Shown here piece after piece: positions 56,076 through 64,000 of a stretch of DNA of 64,000 nt. The stretch lies in contig CAXAMN010003903.1 of the NCBI GenBank assembly GCA_963970005.1, positions 250,823 through 314,822 of the forward strand, written 5' to 3'. The notes beneath the pieces were generated by a model. The model did not search any database. It was not told the DNA's origin and saw nothing but the letters and a program-made list of their open reading frames with translations. This DNA is from Durusdinium trenchii (Eukaryota > Sar > Dinophyceae > Suessiales > Symbiodiniaceae). The position numbers were made by a program, and so were the translations under genes. How positions within the stretch are numbered: the stretch's first letter is position 1; each line of letters opens with the position of its first letter.

Positions 56076-56646
56076 CTACCGTTTCGCCACTGTCCAACCG
56101 GACTGTGACGGTGTTCCCTGACAGCTCTCTCTCTCTTCTCCTTCAGCTATTCCACTGCTTCTGGCCTCTTCTGCACTCACTGGAGGTGTTCTTGGTGGTG
56201 GTCTTCCTGCCGCTGCTGCTGCCGCTTCAGATGCTGACCGGTAGGACCTGTTGATGAAGGGTCGTCCTTCTCGTTCAGCTTGCATCTCAACGGTCTTCCA
56301 TTGTTCTGACAGCAGGACTCCGGCTTTGACTCTATTCCTCTGCTCAAGGAATTCCATGAACCTGCGGTCATCTGGCTCAATTGAACTCAAATCGACGAAG
56401 CCGCCGGTCTTGATCAAGCCCTCATGCACCCTCTCGATGTAGTCGACTGCCATGGAGGTCTGACGGTTGTGCCAGTTCATCCAGTCTTCTTCACGGGCTT
56501 CCTCTTCTCGCAAGCGGCTTTCCAGCACTTCCGATCGTGAGGGTTTTCACTTTCCCAAACAACCAAATCACCAGACCCAGTAGGAGGCCAATGCACACAA
56601 ACATCAGCCACCCTTCTACATTTTCCGAGTGGCCTGACTTGTCCAT
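56076..56646 (-). CDS. single-pass membrane protein with charged coiled coil, frameshifted, in retroelement block
   Basis: From an ATG at 56646 the frame reads MDKSGHSENVEGWLMFVC, then IGLLLGLVIWLFGKVKTLTI, one membrane helix. It then continues in another frame from about 56530 as LESRLREEEAREEDWMNWHN, then DYIERVHEGLIKTGGFVDLS and FMEFLEQRNRVKAGVLLSE, with a Pro/Ala-rich tail to a stop at 56076. Just upstream on the same strand lies ATQRIEKGKVMKIAKYLN, then RLILVGGLELAAG and a stop (about 56760-56665), which may be the C-terminal end of a retroelement polyprotein. The ORF could therefore be an accessory gene of that element. The frame change is unexplained. Confidence 0.45.
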
Positions 56647-56938
56647 CTCGGTCGTGGGTCTTCACCCTGCAGCCAGCTCAAGACCGCCAACCAGAATGAG
56701 CCGGTTCAGGTATTTGGCAATCTTCATGACCTTCCCCTTCTCAATGCGCTGTGTGGCGTAGGTCCCGTGCTCCTTCTACGCTGCCCGGGTTTCTATTTCC
56801 TTACTATCCCGTGATAGCGACTTGTTACTCAGCTTGCGCAATGCGCCAGGGGGGATTTTGCAATCGTTCTGACCGCTCAAAACCCGTCTATCCTTGTTGG
56901 GGTCACCTTTGTGGTGCAGTCCATTGGTCACCCACTGT

Positions 56939-58322
56939 TCACCCTACGTCATAGTCGTCCGCATTTGGGTGTATGTTGGCAAACAGGAAGGCCGTGAAAA
57001 GAAGACCATTGAGCTCAGCATGCAAATTGCTGGCAGGCTCAATCATCCGCGATTGAATTTCTGCCGGGACATGTGATAGCAAGGGGTCAAGTGCCTGCAG
57101 TGAGGCAATCATACCCTGCACACGTTGAAACATGGCTGTGTCCACTCGGTGATGCTCCCTGGCCATCTGCCTGTAGGCAGGTGCTTCAAAGGGGGCTGGG
57201 TACCCTTGCCCCAGATCTTGGGATCCAGCAGCAGCAGGTGGGTGGCCAAAGGCGAGCCTTGCCTGGTCCCGGAGCACCCATCTGTTGGGTTGCCTTGGAT
57301 TGATACCATCCGGGCGCGTCCAGTGCCATGTGGTATGCGGGTGCCCTATCGGTTCTCTTGAGAGGCTGGGGCCAGAGCCTGCCAGGCATCACAAAGCGGC
57401 TTTTCATGATAAACCACATGATGGAAGAGCCGCCGCCTGAGCGCTTTATTGGGCCCGTAGACACTGATTCCCTTGTCGTTAAGGGCAAGGCATTGTTGCA
57501 GGAACAGCTTTATCGTGCGCTCCTGATGGGTCGCAACCAGTTTCAGCAGGGCGGGGGGAAAGTCAAACATATCCTGCCAACCCTCGTACAGGCTGCTATT
57601 TCTTGTCATATCGTTCGGTGAGCGCGAAGTAGTGCAACAGGTACATGTGGACTAGGTGCCCGTGATCCCGGAAGGAAACAACCACATCGAATACTCCGTA
57701 GTCTATATCACCAAAGTGCGTCTCAAAGCGAACGAGTTGCGACACATCAATATCTCCGTCGTGGTCCAGTGGAACAGGTTCCCGCAACTGGTTGGGAGAC
57801 CAGGGTGGCCGGGTCGACATGCGTGCTGACCAACCTTTCAGGCGTATCCTCGCTGGGGAATGCTGACTGTTGAGCCAAAGCTTGAGCCAAAAAGCTACGG
57901 AAACATCCTCCAATCAGCTTCCATGACTCAAAGGACCACGCCGCTGGACAGTGCGGCATGCCTAAGATGGCTATGGGCAGGGTTTCCCACCCTTGTCGAG
58001 CGAGTCGATCAAGCTGGAGCGGTGCATCTAGCTTCGCTTTTCCAAAGGCATGAAAAATGATCGGCCGCATTCTGTCCGGTGCAATTCGACTGGCTTGGAA
58101 AAGGTGTTCACCTGGCAACGACATCGCTTTGCAGGGTCCTTCCAATTGGGGCAATACTGACAGGCACCCTTGCTCGAAGGTAGTACGTGCCCAGCTTGTA
58201 AGCCATGGTGTGCGCTCTTGTCCAGCTTGAGTTAGAGCTCCTGGATGGGCTCGTTTGGGCCACTTGACTGGCGCAGGTTCCGCACCACCAGATCCGCTGA
58301 CCGTATTCCCACTGCTAGGCAT
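56939..58322 (-). CDS. decayed protein gene, probably retroelement-derived, function unknown
   Basis: Good coding segments follow one another in changing frames. 58322-57790 contains IAPDRMRPIIFHAFGKAKLD, then LQLDRLARQGWETLPIAILG and WKLIGGCFRSFLAQALAQQ. 57790-57605 contains PLDHDGDIDVSQLVRFETHF, then DYGVFDVVVSFRDHGHLVHM. 57595-57350 contains WQDMFDFPPALLKLVATHQ, then KGISVYGPNKALRRRLFHHV. 57277-56939 contains REHHRVDTAMFQRVQGMIAS, then PLLSHVPAEIQSRMIEPASN. Frame breaks lie near 57790, 57600 and 57330. It may be a pseudogene or have unrecognised small introns. I do not recognise the family. A spliced-leader-like sequence is embedded at 57870-57900. Confidence 0.45.
57870..57900 (-). other. 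tandem spliced-leader-like sequences
   Basis: On the minus strand 57900-57881 reads CCGTAGCTTTTTGGCTCAAG, which differs from the dinoflagellate spliced leader only where the leader has CA and this has a single T. It is followed at once by CTTTGGCTCAA (57880-57870), like a second, truncated leader 3' end. Stacked leaders, the outer more complete, are known at genes re-made from mRNA in dinoflagellates. The DNA also lies within an open frame (FRSFLAQALAQQ), so chance is not excluded. Confidence 0.4.
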
Positions 58323-58842
58323 TGGCCAGAAGTTGTGTTTGGTAGCACGATCCTTTTGAACCCAGCGCTACGCGGCGAAGTAAAGATAAGAACAGATACT
58401 ACACATCTATACATGTCAGTGACCTAACAAAAGTTGACACGCCGCCTCAAAATATGGCGCTCTAGTCATATTTTGCTGTATTGTTGGGTATCGCTTCCTC
58501 TAAGCGACCATGGGTAAGTTCACCCAACTTTGTTTGTACATAGCCCATATGTACTGTTCCGGCATGAATTTCACGCCATTTCCACAAAACTTGTTTGTAA
58601 ATTCACCTTAGTATCAGGTGGTTCAGCTGTGGCACCTGTACTTTTCGTTGTGCACAATACGTGGTTCAGATGTTGCACGTATTGCTGTCCGTAGGTTGTT
58701 ATCAACCACCAATCATCAACCATCAACCATGCAAATTGTATTGAATTGCTCAACTGTAGATCTGTAGGTTCAGCTGTTACTACAGTCCACAAAATCAAAA
58801 TTGAAACTCTCATCTTCCAAAATTGCTCTGTCCACTGCCAAC

Positions 58843-59745
58843 CTAAGCATCTGTGGAACCGCGAGGTCTTTGTTCTTCACCACTATCTTCCGACTCCGAC
58901 CAATGGTGTAAATTCATCCACATCTCTGGGTCAGATACCTCGCTCAATGTACTGTGCAAATATCTTGCAACACGAGTATCTTCACTTTCCGAATCATCCT
59001 CTACTTCATCTTCTTCTTCATGATCTTCAAGTGCTTCCATGTCCCGATCTGGTCTTGAAATCGCACTTGCACTTGCACCTGTTGCTACTGCTGTTGCTGT
59101 TGTTGTTGCTGGAAACGCACTTGATGAACTGCTTCCGAAATTCCTTCCTGGCAAATTGCTTGATGAAAAATAACCATCTCTTGCGTCACTCTCTTCTATG
59201 ATTCTTTCACTTCTTTCGACTTCAGGCTCGTCCAACTCTGGCACTTCTTCTCCACCTTCCGTTTCTTCATCAACTGAAAGATCTGTCATAGACCTGCAAA
59301 AATTGTGAGCTCGTCTTCTAGCTATCTCTCCTGGTCCTCTTCCTGGTGGATGTTCAAGAATGCTCAACACCGATTGCAAGATCTCTCGTCGCTTGTAATA
59401 TTTCTTCCGCTCTTCTTCACTCATGCTTGCTTCTCTTCGATCAATTCTCCTTTGAACTCTTCCCAACATCCAATATGTAAACCACTCCGGCGACCAAGCT
59501 GCCCATCTTTCGGGAGGATCAATGGGCATAGGAGGGAATTGTGGTGGCCTCGGAGAAATCTCTGCAGGAACTTCTGAACCAGGATCATCACTTGCTCTAG
59601 CATCCCGATCTCTCTCTGGCTCTGGTTCTTCTATATCGACTGGTTGATTTCTCTTTCTCTTCTGGCCACGACGGCTAAATCTTCTTGTCAGCTCATCCCA
59701 AATTGTTGTCTGCTCACTTGCTCGCCGCCTGGATGAGATTCCTCT
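58843..59745 (-). CDS. accessory ORF overlapping the 3' end of copia pol
   Basis: The frame opens after a TGA at 59746-59748, inside the last 20 codons of pol, and stays open to 58843 (about 300 codons); the first ATG is at 59529. The sequence begins WDELTRRFSRRGQKRKRNQP, acidic and basic by turns (DIEEPEPERDRDARAS), then PERWAAWSPEWFTYWMLG, VQRRIDRREASMSEEERKK and an acidic, Ser-rich C-terminal half. No membrane helix or known domain is seen. It could be expressed by a frameshift from pol, by its own initiation, or be an unrelated gene fused to the element. The frame is intact although pol itself is damaged. Confidence 0.5.
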   Translation of the reverse strand, partial: RGISSRRRASEQTTIWDELTRRFSRRGQKRKRNQPVDIEEPEPERDRDARASDDPGSEVPAEISPRPPQFPPMPIDPPERWAAWSPEWFTYWMLGRVQRRIDRREASMSEEERKKYYKRREILQSVLSILEHPPGRGPGEIARRRAHNFCRSMTDLSVDEETEGGEEVPELDEPEVERSERIIEESDARDGYFSSSNLPGRNFGSSSSSAFPATTTATAVATGASASAISRPDRDMEALEDHEEEDEVEDDSESEDTRVARYLHSTLSEVSDPEMWMNLHHWSESEDSGEEQRPRGSTDA

Positions 59746-62150
59746 TCAACACAACCTTTCAAGCTCATGGCCTGAACAAACAATGAACATTGTACCAAAT
59801 GCTTTGTTGCTCTATTCTTCAACCATCTGTTCACTTGTCGGACTTGATGCTTCCATGACAACTCTGCAAAATAGTTCACCTGCTCTTGTTCACCAATCAC
59901 TTCAACCACGTTGTTCTGCTCATCCAATCTTGCTGCTCCCAAAAATGACAAAAGGAACTTTCTCCGCAACGAAGTGAGTTTCTTTGTGTTGAGGTCTGAA
60001 ACATTTGTTTGTGTTGGAACTGGCAATGCTTTCACCAAATGACCACGAATTGCTTCTTGTAGCCAACACAGCCGAACATCGATATGCTTCAGTCGACCCA
60101 AGCCTGACCTCTGCAACCACTGCCGACCTGATGATGAATCACTTCTCGCCTCCAAAAGAACTTCCTGCTCCAACATGAACTTCCAAACCTTTTGTAGCAA
60201 AATCGCTTCACTGACTCCAGACGTCAATGCTAGCACTTCAGCTTCACACGAGGATAGTGCTACTGCTTTCTGTGTCCTGCTGTACGACAAAGCCAAAAGA
60301 CCATTCAACAAAATCATCACTGAGGTCGTCGACTCCCTGTAAAGGCTTCCAGCCCAATCGCTATCACAGAACACCTCCATGACATGGATGTTGTCATCCT
60401 GTTCCAACTCTGGTGCATTGTTCAACTTGCTAGCCAACCTTGTACCAACAGGAGTGTAAGGTAGTTTGAATGCAAACCCTTGTGTTCCCTTCAAGTACAA
60501 AATCAATTGGATCAAACACCTCTCAGCATGTTCTGTTGGCGTCTTCATTGATGAAGCTAGTGTCTTCACGCAATACTGGATATCACAACGATCATGCGAC
60601 ATGTACATAGCAATGCCAAGTCCACTCCGGAAAACTGCCTGACGCTTCGAATCAAGCTCTGGTGAGGTGTCCGGACGTCCCAACAAACAATGCTCTGGAA
60701 CTTGTTTTGGTTTCCTGTCCTCTAACTCGTACAATCGAAGCAAACTTTCCACATGCTTTTGATTTGCTTTGACATACACTCCTTCTTCAGCAAACACGTA
60801 CACCTTTTTCAAATAGTTCAGTTCTTCTCCTGCTCCTAAGGGTCCAAGGGGTACTGGTCCTTCGATTTGCAGCTTGTATATCTTCCGAAGTTCTTGCACT
60901 AGCCACTCAATATCACTGGCCTGTTCTGCTGCTATTAACTCATCATCCACATGCACGTTCAACACCACACGACGTGTCTGATGTCTCAACACCGAAGGCA
61001 TAGCAGCACATTGGCTAAATCCTAAACTCTTCAACACTGCCGTGAAATCCTGAAACCATCTCTGGGCGCCGTTCCGTTGTCCTGGAAGAACTTTGCACAA
61101 CTGCCACATTGAACTCTCTGGCAATCGTAGGAGATTCTTAATCCAACTTGAAATCTTCACATAACAAATCTCCTGTTGCTTGACTGTCAGGTATGCATCG
61201 GAAATGTCAATGCTTGCAATCTTCCAACCAAAGAACAAATGACAGAAAAGGAAAAACTTCACAACCGAATGTGAGGAGGTAGGAGAAAAGGTCTCCTCTG
61301 TCGATGGCCCCGTCTTGAACTCTCTTGCAACAATGCGACACCGCCGCTTCCACTGGCCATCCCGAAACCTCCAACCAAAAACTTCCTTCAAATCAATAAA
61401 TTTTCCTTCAACTGCCATCTCTGTCTCGTCGATGGTTCTCACGACACCCAAACTGGCGAGTTTCTCGACTTCAGCTTTCATTGCCTCACCATCAATCTGT
61501 TGAAGTTCTTCAGGCGTCACATCTGGCGGCCTCTCACCATGAAAATCAATGTCCATGTGTTCCAACTCTTCGTCCACCATTTCCCAATCAATGTCTTGTT
61601 CCCAACAAATGTCGCCATGCGGATTGTCAATGCTCTCAACGCTTCCTGCAAACAATGGTGCATACAATCCTTGCTTTGGGCTTCCTTGTGGACTTTCAAC
61701 TCTATCACGACGCGCCGCCTTGATCTCGCGGCCTTCCTCCAACTCAGCTCCTTCTCTCTTCTCTGTCGGGACTCCTTCTTGATCCACCTCGATGTCAATG
61801 GATCGCGGAGGTGTGCCAGGGATGATAGGAATTCCCAGCAAACTCTTTCGTTGCACCTCCGTCAACCGCTCCAAAGGTTCCTCCACCAATGCACTCGGTT
61901 CAGCTTGAGGACTTCCAACCTCGGTTGGTGTATAGGATCCCTGATCCCTGACTGCTTCCGCCTCCTCGTCAATGTCTCCAGTCCTCAACAAAATTGGCTC
62001 ACGGGGATCTTCACCTTCAGCTCGCTCTTCAATCACCGGCAAAGGAGCCTCCAACAACCCAACAGGACCTGAACCTTTTGCTTTTGTCCAAGGTGTCATC
62101 GTGATCGATGTTATCACATCAGCTCTCCACGGATTCGAGCACCTTCTGAT
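59688..62150 (-). CDS. copia reverse transcriptase and RNase H (element B)
   Basis: An open frame of about 800 codons ends at 59688. Pro/Glu-rich linker residues come first. Then the reverse transcriptase has KRRCRIVAREFK, IASIDISDAYLTV (first catalytic Asp), PGQRNGAQRWFQDF, and the catalytic pair in LNVHVDDELIAAE (about residues 425-436). RNase H has MEVFCDSDWAGSLYRESTTS, ALSSCEAEVLALTSGVSEA and LGRLKHIDVRLCWLQE. This is the Ty1/copia (RVT_2) layout, which copies element RNA to DNA in cytoplasmic particles. The catalytic residues are present. The frame differs from the integrase segment before it, and the end overlaps an accessory ORF. Confidence 0.9.
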   Translation of the reverse strand: MRRCSNPWRADVITSITMTPWTKAKGSGPVGLLEAPLPVIEERAEGEDPREPILLRTGDIDEEAEAVRDQGSYTPTEVGSPQAEPSALVEEPLERLTEVQRKSLLGIPIIPGTPPRSIDIEVDQEGVPTEKREGAELEEGREIKAARRDRVESPQGSPKQGLYAPLFAGSVESIDNPHGDICWEQDIDWEMVDEELEHMDIDFHGERPPDVTPEELQQIDGEAMKAEVEKLASLGVVRTIDETEMAVEGKFIDLKEVFGWRFRDGQWKRRCRIVAREFKTGPSTEETFSPTSSHSVVKFFLFCHLFFGWKIASIDISDAYLTVKQQEICYVKISSWIKNLLRLPESSMWQLCKVLPGQRNGAQRWFQDFTAVLKSLGFSQCAAMPSVLRHQTRRVVLNVHVDDELIAAEQASDIEWLVQELRKIYKLQIEGPVPLGPLGAGEELNYLKKVYVFAEEGVYVKANQKHVESLLRLYELEDRKPKQVPEHCLLGRPDTSPELDSKRQAVFRSGLGIAMYMSHDRCDIQYCVKTLASSMKTPTEHAERCLIQLILYLKGTQGFAFKLPYTPVGTRLASKLNNAPELEQDDNIHVMEVFCDSDWAGSLYRESTTSVMILLNGLLALSYSRTQKAVALSSCEAEVLALTSGVSEAILLQKVWKFMLEQEVLLEARSDSSSGRQWLQRSGLGRLKHIDVRLCWLQEAIRGHLVKALPVPTQTNVSDLNTKKLTSLRRKFLLSFLGAARLDEQNNVVEVIGEQEQVNYFAELSWKHQVRQVNRWLKNRATKHLVQCSLFVQAMSLKGCVEEESHPGGEQVSRQQFGMS

Positions 62151-62700
62151 TGAACGAGTATGAAACTGCCCACCGCAACACATGCATGTCCGACTCATCT
62201 TTCCCAATCCAGATGCCTCCTTGCCAAACACTTGTTCCAGTCTTCTTCATTGGCTTTCTCAATCCAAAAGCAAACTCACCAAAAGGCAACAACTTACCAT
62301 TGTACTGTCTTCCAAAAACTGTTTCGAATGCTGTCGCTTTGATTGCCGAATGCTCATGGAACCTGTTGAGGAGGAATACTGCGTGTACTAGTGACCAAGC
62401 TCTCAAGCAATGTAGATCATGCAAGACTTCATGGATGTGATCTTCAACGCTGGTCATCAATGTACTTGCATGTCTCCGAACAGTCTGTATGTACCGTTCA
62501 ACACGCGCAGTCCTGCCTTTGTGATAAGGCTTGCCAACCTTCTTGGACGTCGGATACCCCATCTCCTGTCTCACCATGACCACCATGTCCAACAACCCCA
62601 GAGTCGCAGGCTCTGAGTCCATCACATACACCACCTCACTCAAATAGTTGTGTCCCAATGAGAAGCGCACACAAAACTCTGCAAGAGCTCTCCAAACACC
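62119..62700 (-). CDS. copia integrase core, second part (element B, shifted frame)
   Basis: Continues the integrase in a frame one off from its neighbours on both sides. It contains KGVWRALAEFCVRFSLGHN, the second catalytic Asp in VVYVMDSEPATLGLLDM, and the catalytic Glu region in GRTARVERYIQTVRRH, then FGRQYNGKLLPFGEFAFGL and GIWIGKDESDMHVLRW. The two frame changes (near 62695 and 62150) cancel each other, so the protein would be continuous apart from two small shifts. Confidence 0.8.
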   Translation of the reverse strand, partial: GVWRALAEFCVRFSLGHNYLSEVVYVMDSEPATLGLLDMVVMVRQEMGYPTSKKVGKPYHKGRTARVERYIQTVRRHASTLMTSVEDHIHEVLHDLHCLRAWSLVHAVFLLNRFHEHSAIKATAFETVFGRQYNGKLLPFGEFAFGLRKPMKKTGTSVWQGGIWIGKDESDMHVLRWAVSYSFNQKVLESVES

Positions 62701-63836
62701 CTTGCTCCTTGCTGGAAAATTGCCCCATACCGTGTTGTCGTATCCAAGAGGATCAATGCTGGGCAATTGCGGCCTAAATACATCCAGTCCATCTGAATGT
62801 GGGGAACACCTGAATCCTCCTCCGCAGCATCTGTATTTTGAATCGTTTTGTCTTCACGAGATTTGGTTTTCAAGCAAGAATCGCACCACGGAGCAAAAGG
62901 TAAATGCGTCACTTCATGACGTTCAATGATCTTTGGATCATCAGGTTTCTCTGCACCTTTTGTCTGGATCTTTGCCTGAGGTCCAAGCATCTGCTGCTGC
63001 AAGTTGTGTTTGATGCTCTCCATATCCTTCCTGTGTTCCCTGCTGAAATATGAGCACAAACGATCAAACAACTTTGTCTTCGATCCACTTGCATTCACTC
63101 CCAAGAAGTTACATGCATCTTGAAGATCTTTGACTTTACTCTGCTTCGACACCTCCTTTCCGTTGATCCACAAGCTCTCCGGCTGTTCTTCATGTCCGCC
63201 TGAAAAATGCATCGACGGTGCACCTTGCAGCTCAACTGGAATTTCAGGCTCTCTCTGAAACATTTCATGAGCGTTGTCCTTCTTCTCAAACTCGTCGACG
63301 ATTTCTGACAGCTGGGACTCCAACACAGGCTCACAAAGACAAGCACTCAACGGTTCAACATGTCTCTGTGGAAAAGTGAGGATCGTGGTAGGAATCAAAA
63401 TGCCAGGAATGTCTGCTGTCAACTCCGACAAACTCTCCAAAGCTTTCGAGTGTTCGACCACCTCCCAAACAGCTCCTACCAGCACGATTGTTGTTCTGAA
63501 CTTCCAAACTCTTGTGGACAATGCTTCACTGGGATCGACAAAACTTTTGCCATGCTGCTTGTGAACCGGGTTCCCATTGCTCAGAAACTGCCAACCAAGC
63601 TTCAACGAATCGACATCAACCTGCATTTTCACATACACTGCACGAACCAATGACTGCTCGGCTTCCTTCTCCTTCACCTTCCTCACATGAGCAAAAACAC
63701 TGAGGCTATTCTTGCGGAAGTAGACTGGAATTCGAACTGCGCCATCTGGAGAACCTAAGATGCCAGCACACTGTCCTCGACTGGCCTCTTCGAGAAGGCA
63801 CCTATCCTCCTCATACACACACCTGAAAAGGTCCAT
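62690..63836 (-). CDS. copia polyprotein: SAP-like motif and integrase start (element B)
   Basis: Reads FRCVYEEDRCLLEEASRGQ, then a long region with a SAP-like helix-turn-helix (KVKDLQDACNFLGVNASGSK, then TKLFDRLCSYFSREHRK). The integrase zinc-binding segment (HEVTHLPFAPWCDSCLK) and the first catalytic Asp (VPHIQMDWMYLG) follow. SAP motifs bind DNA or chromatin; one between protease and integrase may help target integration, which is inference. The open frame runs on to 62640, but the true protein changes frame near 62695. Confidence 0.8.
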
Positions 63837-64000
63837 CCTCTTCGCAGCAACCGACCGAAGGATAAAAGGATGTTCGTGACATCAGAAACGATGAATGCTT
63901 CATTCAAACAACAACCGATGTCCTCGTTCAAGCAATGCTCAAACTCAACTTCGACCTGCCTCATCCCGCCTATATCCAAAGGATTGCCCTGTGCATCTTC
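63755..64000 (-). CDS. copia protease C-terminal part (element B, partial)
   Basis: In a third frame, DIGGMRQVEVEFEHCLNED and AFIVSDVTNILLSFGRLLRR match the end of a copia protease, where a 'V-x-N-x-L-S-x-G-x-L' segment precedes the integrase region. The active site is beyond the window. A frame change near 63836 separates it from the next part. Confidence 0.65.
   Translation of the reverse strand, partial: EDAQGNPLDIGGMRQVEVEFEHCLNEDIGCCLNEAFIVSDVTNILLSFGRLLRRGWTFSGVCMRRIGAFSKRPVEDSVLAS

Noticed and set aside
1-64000. tRNA, rRNA or snRNA genes
   Set aside because: I looked for conserved tRNA arms and rRNA or spliceosomal RNA motifs by eye and saw none I could defend. A covariance-model search would be needed to exclude them.

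Overview
The window looks like nuclear DNA of a dinoflagellate, most likely of the Symbiodiniaceae. The grounds are: many small exons with AG|G-type and non-GT donor splice sites; sequences resembling the dinoflagellate spliced leader; copia-type retroelement remnants; and an abundant dispersed 21-bp minisatellite. There are no bacterial-style operons, ribosome binding sites or terminators. Almost all recognisable genes lie on the minus strand. One probable exception is a plus-strand coiled-coil gene at about 11.3-12.0 kb, which converges on a minus-strand gene ending at 12.15 kb.

Left edge (1-4.5 kb): the 5' part of a copia-like retroelement on the minus strand. It reads, in order, a spliced-leader-like 14-mer, a frameshifted ORF with a degenerate HAD-phosphatase-like domain, a long coiled-coil gag, then a CCCH zinc finger, a protease with a DTGA active site and the start of the integrase, which runs off the window. 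From 4.7 to 31 kb there are several intron-containing minus-strand genes of unknown function (8.8-10.2, 12.1-13.7, 16.5-18.5 and 24.6-25.4 kb) and a polytopic membrane protein (27.0-29.6 kb). They are separated by repeat-rich spacer.

Middle (31.5-47.6 kb): a large multi-exon gene for a Dispatched/Patched-like RND membrane protein. Its exons can be followed in order: first transmembrane segment, extracellular loop, sterol-sensing-domain helices with GVGVDD, TM7 with an 'N-DR-G' loop, TM8-9, TM10 with GLSVDY, and the last helix with a stop codon. A compact secreted haem peroxidase gene with a Thr-rich linker and a PAN/Apple-like tail sits inside one of its introns on the same strand.

Right (48-64 kb): a Gly/Pro-rich membrane protein and other membrane-protein exons (50.9-54.4 kb), then a block of decayed retroelement genes on the minus strand (56-64 kb). 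That block includes a copia pol (protease end, SAP motif, integrase, reverse transcriptase, RNase H) with an extra ORF overlapping the 3' end of pol. Several reading frames in the window break exactly at homopolymer runs, so part of the apparent gene damage may be sequence error.

Exon boundaries are my reading of splice signals and frame continuity. They are tentative except where stated.
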